DNA from: an uncultured Oscillospiraceae bacterium
GTDB taxonomy: Bacteria > Bacillota > Clostridia > Oscillospirales > Oscillospiraceae
NCBI GenBank assembly: GCA_934565655.1
Contig: CAKTIE010000014.1
Coordinates: 1 to 43,206 of the forward strand
Length of the DNA: 43,206 nucleotides
Reading direction: 5' to 3'
Shown: positions 40,178 to 43,206 of the stretch, piece by piece
How the letters are laid out: each line of letters begins with the position of its first letter
Position numbering within the stretch: position 1 is the stretch's first letter
The notes under the pieces: model-generated
Told to the model about the DNA's origin: nothing
The model's input: only the letters and a program-made list of their open reading frames with translations
The model's database searches: none
Made by a program: the position numbers and the translations under genes

Positions 40178-40215
40178 GCAAAGGACGGGTCGCCCCGTCC
40201 TTTGCGTATTTTTTT
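40178..40215 (+). terminator. second terminator-like hairpin, between converging genes
   Basis: GCAAAGGACGGG pairs with CCCGTCCTTTGC, followed on the plus strand by GTATTTTTTTA. The T-run is on the plus side, so it best stops rightward read-through; for the leftward oxidase gene it offers a stem without a good U-run. Confidence 0.7.
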
Positions 40216-41227
40216 ATCGTACCATGCTCCGGTCGATCTCCGCCAGAGAGTGCGCGCCGCACATCAGCATGGTGTCCTCCAGCTCGGCCTTCAGCTTGGC
40301 CACCAGCACGGCAGGGCCTTCCTCGCCGCCGCCGTACACCATGTTGACGAAGGGACGGGCGATCAGCACGCCCTTTGCGCCCAGCGCCAGCGCCTTGAAC
40401 ACGTCCACACCGGTACGGATGCCGCCGTCCACCAGCACCATCACGTCCTTGCCGACAGCGTCCACGATCTCCGGCAGCACCTCCGCCGTGGCGGGACACT
40501 GATCCAGCACGCGGCCGCCGTGGTTGGACACGACGATGGCCTTGGCCCCGGCCTTCACGGCCTTCTCCGCGCCCTTGGCGGTCATGATGCCCTTCAGAAT
40601 GAAGGGTACGCCGGCGTAGTCGGCGATCTCCTTCAGCTGCTCCACCGTCTTGCTGCCGGCGGGCGGGGTCAGGTTCTTCAGGAAGGGCAGGCCCGCGCCG
40701 TCGATATCCATGGCGATGGCCCACGCGCCGCTCTTCTTGGCCATGTCCATCTTCTGCATCACCAGCTCCTGATTCCAGGGCTTGATGGTGGTGACGCCCG
40801 CGCCGCGGTTCTCGCCGATGGCTTTCACGGCGCCCTCCATGACGGCGGGATTGGTGCCGTCGCCGGTAAAGGCCAGGATGCCCGCCTTGGCGCAGGCGGT
40901 GACCAGCAGGTCGTTATAGGTCAGATCGTCGTACCTGTCGCCATAATGCAGCTGCATGGCGCCCACAGGGCCCGCCATAACAGGGATGGTCAGCTGATGG
41001 TCAAAGAAATCAAAGGTGGTATCCGCCGGGCCGTTCTCGCAGATGGTGTCCATGTTGACACACAGCTCCTGCCATTTCTGGTAATTGCGGATAAAGCCGG
41101 TGCCCAGTCCCTTGGCGCCGGGGCCGGGGACGGTATTCTTGCAGGCCATACCGTTGCAGATCTTGCAGGACTTGCAGTAAGGCCCGATCTGATCGCGGCA
41201 GCGATCCAGGATCTCCTGATACGTCAT
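40214..41227 (-). CDS. FMN-dependent alpha-hydroxy-acid oxidizing protein with N-terminal Cys cluster
   Basis: 337-residue TIM-barrel flavoenzyme of the lactate oxidase/glycolate oxidase family, which oxidises L-2-hydroxyacids to ketoacids. Visible landmarks are PVMAGPVGAMQL (FMN-binding start), FILKGIMTAKGAEKA (catalytic Lys region), IVVSNHGGRVLDQ (active-site His and Arg) and LVDGGIRTGVDVFKALALGAKGVLIARP (FMN phosphate site). It is shorter than classical members (about 360-390). The N-terminus has five cysteines (C10, C18, C21, C24, C29; CKSCKICNGMAC) that classical members lack. It may act as a dehydrogenase with a different electron acceptor. The start has GTGAGGA upstream. Confidence 0.85.
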   Translation of the reverse strand: MTYQEILDRCRDQIGPYCKSCKICNGMACKNTVPGPGAKGLGTGFIRNYQKWQELCVNMDTICENGPADTTFDFFDHQLTIPVMAGPVGAMQLHYGDRYDDLTYNDLLVTACAKAGILAFTGDGTNPAVMEGAVKAIGENRGAGVTTIKPWNQELVMQKMDMAKKSGAWAIAMDIDGAGLPFLKNLTPPAGSKTVEQLKEIADYAGVPFILKGIMTAKGAEKAVKAGAKAIVVSNHGGRVLDQCPATAEVLPEIVDAVGKDVMVLVDGGIRTGVDVFKALALGAKGVLIARPFVNMVYGGGEEGPAVLVAKLKAELEDTMLMCGAHSLAEIDRSMVR

Positions 41228-41274
41228 ATCTCATTCCTCACTTTCAAATCGCCGCGAGGGCGTAGGTATGGCAT

Positions 41275-41302
41275 ATCATATCACGATTTGGGAAATATGC
41301 AA
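41275..41302 (-). promoter_or_regulatory. promoter of the hydroxyacid oxidase gene
   Basis: On the minus strand TTGCAT (41297-41302), 16 bases, TATGAT (41275-41280). Confidence 0.65.
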
Positions 41303-41343
41303 GAACTTTTCCCGTTTTTTCGTCAGAATATTCAATAAAGTTC

Positions 41344-41964
41344 TCAGCCGACCCAGCCCATCATTTTGGCAAAGCTCCACGCCAGCTTCAGGCCGTAGAA
41401 GATGATCACCGCGCCGCAGACCTTGTTGATGATGTTCAGCACCTTCTCGTTGAATCTGCTGCCCAGCAGGGAGACTACGGTGGACAGGGTCAGGAACCAC
41501 AGGATGGACGCGGAGCCGAAGCCGCAGATGAAGAATACGTCCGTCCCGGCGGGGATGCTGGCCCGGAACGCGCCCAGCATCATGGTGCCGTCGATAATGG
41601 CCTGCGGGTTCAGCCACGTCACCACAAAGGCGCTGGTGATCAGCTTCCAGACCGGCACATTCACGTCCCGGCCGCCCTCCAGGCTGGCCTTGGAGCGCAG
41701 CAAGCCGATGCCGATCCAGATGACGATAAGGCTGCCCACCGCCAGAATGACCTTCTGCAGCCAGGGCAGCGCCTGCATCAGCGCGCCCGCGCCCAGAAAG
41801 CAGCTGAGGCCCAGGGAGATGTCCCAGAAAATGACGATCAGCGCCGTCAGGTACACGCGGCTGCGCTTCTGGGTCAGGGCGCTGTTGATGACGAACAGGT
41901 TCTGCAATCCGATAGGGGCCACATAGGCAAGGCCCATGGTAAGGCCCTGTAAATAAATGTTCAT
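41344..41964 (-). CDS. LysE/ArgO-family amino acid exporter
   Basis: 206-residue membrane protein with about six hydrophobic segments. The family N-terminus GLTMGLAYVAPIGLQNLFVINSAL has the conserved P-x-G-x-Q-N core, and VVTWLNPQAIIDG matches the second conserved Asn-Pro motif. Family members export basic amino acids or other metabolites. ATG 41964 is chosen because AAGGAG lies upstream, with 11-base spacing; the longer reading to 42003 starts inside the promoter. It diverges from an HxlR regulator, which probably controls it. No terminator is obvious after the stop. Confidence 0.9.
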   Translation of the reverse strand: MNIYLQGLTMGLAYVAPIGLQNLFVINSALTQKRSRVYLTALIVIFWDISLGLSCFLGAGALMQALPWLQKVILAVGSLIVIWIGIGLLRSKASLEGGRDVNVPVWKLITSAFVVTWLNPQAIIDGTMMLGAFRASIPAGTDVFFICGFGSASILWFLTLSTVVSLLGSRFNEKVLNIINKVCGAVIIFYGLKLAWSFAKMMGWVG

Positions 41965-41992
41965 TTGACTATTTACTCCTTTTTTCTTACCT

Positions 41993-42026
41993 GCTATAAT
42001 CATAGCACAGACACCGGAAAATGCAA
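41993..42026. promoter_or_regulatory. overlapping divergent promoters and palindrome (LysE/HxlR)
   Basis: Minus strand: TTGCAT (42021-42026), 16 bases, TATGAT (41999-42004) for the LysE gene. Plus strand: TATAAT (41995-42000) toward the HxlR gene. The two -10 boxes overlap. A palindrome GCTATaatcATAGC (41993-42006) covers both, so one bound HxlR dimer could block both genes. Confidence 0.6.
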
Positions 42027-42065
42027 GAACGCAGATTCTGATAACAAGGTCAGGAGGAGCTTACC

Positions 42066-42419
42066 ATGTCCCACTACGATTGCCCCTGTATGGAGAAATG
42101 CCCGCTGCACTACGCCATGAGCATTATCGGCGGCAAGTGGAAGGTGCAGATCGTCTGCGCCCTGACCAACGCGGGGTCGCTGCGGTACAACGCCCTGCGG
42201 CAGAAGCTGGACGGCATCAGCAATACGGTGCTGGCCTCCTCCCTGCGGGAGATGGAGGCCGACGGCCTTGTGGTGCGCACCGTGTATCCGGAGGTGCCGG
42301 TGCGGGTGGAGTACAGCCCCACCGATGACTGCCGGGCGCTGCTGCCCATTCTGGAGCAGCTCAGCGATTGGGCCGAGGGCCGGATGGCCGCGGAAACGCC
42401 GGAACAGAGTGGCTCGTAA
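42066..42419 (+). CDS. HxlR-family winged-helix regulator
   Basis: 117 residues. N-terminus CPCMEKCPLHYAMSIIGGKWKVQIVCAL, then RYNALRQKLDGISNTVLASSLREMEADGLVVRTVYPEVPVRVEYSPT, the standard HxlR/DUF24 winged helix. Three cysteines lie at residues 6, 8 and 12; in B. subtilis YodB and HypR an N-terminal Cys senses diamide, quinones or disulfide stress. GGAGGAG lies before the ATG. It diverges from the LysE exporter gene, the likely target, and ends in a strong terminator. Confidence 0.93.
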   Translation: MSHYDCPCMEKCPLHYAMSIIGGKWKVQIVCALTNAGSLRYNALRQKLDGISNTVLASSLREMEADGLVVRTVYPEVPVRVEYSPTDDCRALLPILEQLSDWAEGRMAAETPEQSGS

Positions 42420-42443
42420 GTTGCAGATCGTCGCCGTACATAT

Positions 42444-42476
42444 AAAAAGGAGCGCTGCTGTGCAGCGCTCCTTTTT
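42444..42476. terminator. bidirectional intrinsic terminator
   Basis: AAAAAGGAGCGCTG pairs with CAGCGCTCCTTTTT around a short loop. It lies between converging hxlR-type and pnp genes. Confidence 0.92.
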
Positions 42477-42499
42477 CTTATCGCGGTGTTCCGCGTTCG

Positions 42500-43206
42500 T
42501 TACATGATCTTCTCGCCGGCGGCTTCCTTGGCGGCGATCTCCTTCATGGCGTCCTTGTGAGACAGGTTCCAGCGGCCCTTCTCGTCGATCTCCATGAACT
42601 TGACCCACATCATGTCGCCCACCTTGCAGGCGTCCTCTACCTTCTCGATGCGCTTGTCGGCCAGCTTGGAGATGTGGACCAGACCGTCCTTGCCGGGAGC
42701 GATCTCCACGAAGGCGCCGAAGGTCATCAGGCGCACGACGCGGCCGTAGTACAGCTTGCCCACCTCGGGAACGAACACGATATCGTCGATGAACTTCTTG
42801 GCCTTGTCGCAGCTCTCGGCATCGGGAGAAGCGATGTGGATGGTGCCGTCGTCGTCGATGTCCACCTTGGCACCGGACTCGGCCACGATCTTCTGGATCA
42901 CGCTGCCGCCCTTGCCGATGACCTCGCGGATGCGGTCGGGATCAATGTGCATGGTGATCATCTTGGGGGCGTACTTGCTGACCTCGGGGCGAGGCTCGCT
43001 GATGACAGGCAGCATCACCTGATCCAGGATCTGGCAGCGGGCGTCATAGGTGATATCCAGCGCGTTGCGGATGATCTCCATGGTCAGGCCGTCGTTCTTC
43101 AGATCCATCTGGATGGCGGTGATACCCTTCTTGGTGCCGGCCACCTTGAAGTCCATCTCGCCGTGGAAGTCCTCCACGCCCTGAATGTCGATGAAGGTGG
43201 TGAAGC
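42500..43206 (-). CDS. pnp: polyribonucleotide nucleotidyltransferase (PNPase), C-terminal part
   Basis: The last ~235 residues of PNPase, the phosphorolytic 3'-5' exoribonuclease; the 5' part runs off the window. The end of the second RNase PH domain is present ([19 protein letters not shown], with the Asp of GEMDFK that binds catalytic metal). The KH domain follows with its RNA-binding loop [10 protein letters not shown], then the S1 domain [26 protein letters not shown]. The tail is short and ends shortly after S1. The frame is open to the window edge; internal ATGs such as 43177 are not the start. Confidence 0.96.
   Translation of the reverse strand, partial: FTTFIDIQGVEDFHGEMDFKVAGTKKGITAIQMDLKNDGLTMEIIRNALDITYDARCQILDQVMLPVISEPRPEVSKYAPKMITMHIDPDRIREVIGKGGSVIQKIVAESGAKVDIDDDGTIHIASPDAESCDKAKKFIDDIVFVPEVGKLYYGRVVRLMTFGAFVEIAPGKDGLVHISKLADKRIEKVEDACKVGDMMWVKFMEIDEKGRWNLSHKDAMKEIAAKEAAGEKIM

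Noticed and set aside
1..43206. CRISPR arrays, tRNA genes, prophage or complete insertion sequence
   Set aside because: I saw no regularly spaced repeats with unique spacers, no tRNA cloverleaf, no phage genes and no transposase reading frame.

Overview
The window looks like chromosome of a GC-rich Gram-positive anaerobe, most likely a Clostridia member of the Oscillospirales type (inference). Supporting signs are a MurT/GatD-type pair, a YtrA-type GntR/ABC operon with its Bacillus-type operator, an EF-P reductase of the YmfI type, strong AGGAGG ribosome sites, sigma-A promoters of the TTGACA-N17-TATAAT kind, and intergenic palindromic repeats of a style I associate with gut Clostridia. Genes are densely packed and most transcription units end in clear intrinsic terminators.

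Layout. 1-46 is the 5' end of a 16S rRNA gene (minus strand) with its promoter at 260-288. 408-4958 holds a YhaN-like ATPase, a MITE-like inverted-repeat element, a zinc-ribbon protein, an Mrp-type Fe-S carrier ATPase and a ZIP metal transporter. 5002-7394 is an FtsX-type ABC exporter pair. 7446-9199 is a glycosyltransferase bracketed by dispersed repeats. 9200-12334 is a GntR/ABC operon with a recognisable operator. 12565-13584 is an ATP-grasp protein. 13735-19691 contains three tandem NhaC-type antiporters, followed by an NSS-type sodium symporter (19948-21402) and a KdpDE-like two-component system (21653-23477). A very short transcription unit (23736-23813) separates this from mnmG (24016-25881), a cyclase-family hydrolase, a MurT-like ligase and a GatD-like partner. 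Next come a membrane-anchored HTH protein, a PepSY-like small protein with a second two-component system (29918-32279), a YmfI-type reductase, a zur-znuA-znuC-znuB operon (33251-36145), two more NSS symporters (36645-40054), an FMN-dependent hydroxyacid oxidase, a divergent LysE/HxlR pair, and the 3' end of pnp (42500-43206).

How the genes fit together. The strongest theme is sodium-coupled transport: three NhaC-type and three NSS-type genes lie within about 26 kb. Reading upstream regions side by side, I find one direct repeat, GTTMA-N6-GTTMAAA with an 11-bp period, upstream of all three NhaC genes and two of the three NSS genes, and again over the promoter of the KdpDE-like genes. This is the arrangement expected of an OmpR-family response regulator and suggests a local sodium/potassium or amino-acid regulon run by that two-component system (inference). 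One of these NSS genes also carries a hand-foldable terminator/antiterminator in its leader. A second notable item is the GatD-like protein, whose expected catalytic Cys and His are both replaced, next to a divergent MurT-like ligase. The second two-component system shares its own separate 20-bp motif with the adjacent PepSY-like gene.
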